A stretch of DNA of 64,000 bases, taken from assembly GCA_963784575.1 (NCBI GenBank), contig CAWARU010000002.1, positions 124,001 to 188,000 on the forward strand, read 5' to 3'. The notes beneath the pieces were generated by a model. It was given only the letters and a program-made list of their open reading frames with translations. It was not told the origin of the DNA and did not search any database. Position numbers and translations under genes: made by a program. The stretch is from CAWARU01 sp963784575 (GTDB lineage: Bacteria; Pseudomonadota; Gammaproteobacteria; UBA6186; Azoamicaceae). Below, piece by piece: positions 63,292-64,000 of the stretch; the first letter of the stretch is position 1, and every line of letters starts with the position of its first letter.

Positions 63292-63624
63292 ATGTTACCG
63301 GGCTTTGATTTCACCCATATTCTCTACCTTGCGCTTGCCATCATTTTGGAAATTACGGCTAATGTACTCTTAAAATTATCTTCAGGGATAAAACATAAAA
63401 CTCTATTTATTACGGCAATACTCTGCGTTTTAGGGTCATTCACCAGTTTAAGCTTCGCAATTCAAGGCATTCATTTGTCGGTTGCTTATGCTATTTGGGG
63501 TGGATTTGGTTTAATTGCAACTGCATTATTTGGTACGCTATTATTCAATGAATACCTGAAACCTGCTGGTTGGCTAGGGATAGTTTCAATCATGATAGGC
63601 ATGATTCTCATTAAATTTGCTTAA
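63292..63624 (+). CDS. mdtI: Small multidrug resistance (SMR) transporter subunit, MdtI-like
   Basis: 110 codons; the ATG follows the mdtJ stop directly, with GGAGGAG about eight bases upstream inside mdtJ. Four helices. ALAIILEITANVLLKLSSG carries the conserved Glu and matches MdtI, as do IHLSVAYAIWGGFGLIAT and the ending GMILIKFA. The adjacent order J then I and the sequence resemblance make the pair assignment firm, although the substrate in this organism is untested. Confidence 0.92.
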   Translation: MLPGFDFTHILYLALAIILEITANVLLKLSSGIKHKTLFITAILCVLGSFTSLSFAIQGIHLSVAYAIWGGFGLIATALFGTLLFNEYLKPAGWLGIVSIMIGMILIKFA

Positions 63625-63729
63625 GATTCTCATTAAAATTCTAAAATTAATTCTAAAATATCCTAATTTATATTGAAAATTAAACGATACTATTCTTGAT
63701 CTTGTAAAGAAAAGGTAACTGTTCATCGG

Positions 63730-64000
63730 ATGATCAAGAAACTGTCTGAGAGTGAAGAAAAGCACGAAATTGGAAAGCTTCTAAAGAAAGAGACGCTGTT
63801 CCAAGGATTAGATCATGCTTTATTAAATGAGTTTATCCATTACCTTAAAATCGTCACTTTAAAGGCACATAGACCTATCTCTGAAACTAAAAAGAAATTA
63901 ATTGATGATAATTTGGTAATAGTCGCGGAAGGATTGATAGTTGCAACGCGGGGTAAGGAACAAGAACTCACTCCGCCAGAAACTAAAGCTTATGGCCGTG
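63730..64000 (+). CDS. Possible cyclic-nucleotide-binding protein (3'-truncated by window edge)
   Basis: An ATG at 63730 opens a frame that runs off the window after 90 codons; the frame is closed upstream at 63697 and no other start is available. The segment ETLFQGLDHALLNEF followed about 40 residues later by LVIVAEGLIVATRG resembles the opening of a CRP-type cNMP-binding domain (LF-x-GL...L...G). The ribosome site is weak (AAGG 14 bases upstream). The call rests on this short resemblance only. Confidence 0.5.
   Translation, partial: MIKKLSESEEKHEIGKLLKKETLFQGLDHALLNEFIHYLKIVTLKAHRPISETKKKLIDDNLVIVAEGLIVATRGKEQELTPPETKAYGR

Overview
The window reads as chromosome of an AT-rich gammaproteobacterium. 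The core genes (prmB, asd-fimV-truA-accD-cvpA, ligA, rlmJ, tesA/ybbA-ybbP, mdtJ-mdtI) have the sequence character and partial gene order of that class. Interleaved with them are very large helical proteins, an ankyrin-repeat protein and a low-complexity-rich PHA synthase. That mix is what I expect of a host-associated lineage near Legionellales/Coxiella (for example an amoeba-associated bacterium), but the genus cannot be fixed from sequence alone. No rRNA, tRNA or CRISPR array was recognised.

Layout. 1-4.8 kb: 3' part of a large repeat protein, two small membrane or unknown genes, an APC amino-acid permease, and a 40-codon gene with its own promoter, RBS and terminator. 4.8-7.8 kb: phaC, msrB, pncC. 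7.9-15.9 kb: a leftward run of a 690-aa unknown protein, a HAD-IIA phosphatase, a YbiT-type ABC-F ATPase and the ybbP/ybbA ABC pair, divergent from tesA; cfa follows tesA. 18.2-25.5 kb: a tightly coupled leftward operon of five GT-B glycosyltransferases plus GDP-mannose 4,6-dehydratase, making an O-antigen, capsule or other surface glycan. 25.7-28.5 kb: rlmJ and a 584-aa unknown protein.

29.0-45.5 kb is dominated by one reading frame of 5,314 codons, a giant alpha-helical HEAT/ARM-like solenoid with nested long repeats. It ends in a proline-rich linker and a globular C-terminal domain. The same linker-plus-domain architecture occurs at the C-terminus of the divergently transcribed 584-aa neighbour. 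A 198-codon ORF directly upstream overlaps the giant frame in another register and looks like its N-terminal portion or a coupled partner. This locus is the strongest candidate for an undescribed system, plausibly a secreted or host-interaction scaffold; that role is inference.

45.7-63.9 kb: a signal-peptide-bearing HExxxH protein behind a promoter with a perfect 16-bp palindrome, the cvpA-accD-truA-fimV-asd run, a small membrane protein, prmB, a TPR-like protein, ligA with an ABC exporter, an ankyrin protein, a coiled-coil protein, an AbrB-type/MazF-type toxin-antitoxin pair, mdtJ-mdtI, and the start of a possible cyclic-nucleotide-binding protein.

Two copies (89% identical by eye) of a 142-bp hairpin-forming repeat with 17-bp terminal inverted repeats lie at 16.7 and 62.0 kb, with a solo end at 45.66 kb. 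Both full copies supply the stop codon of the adjacent gene (tesA and the MazF-type toxin).
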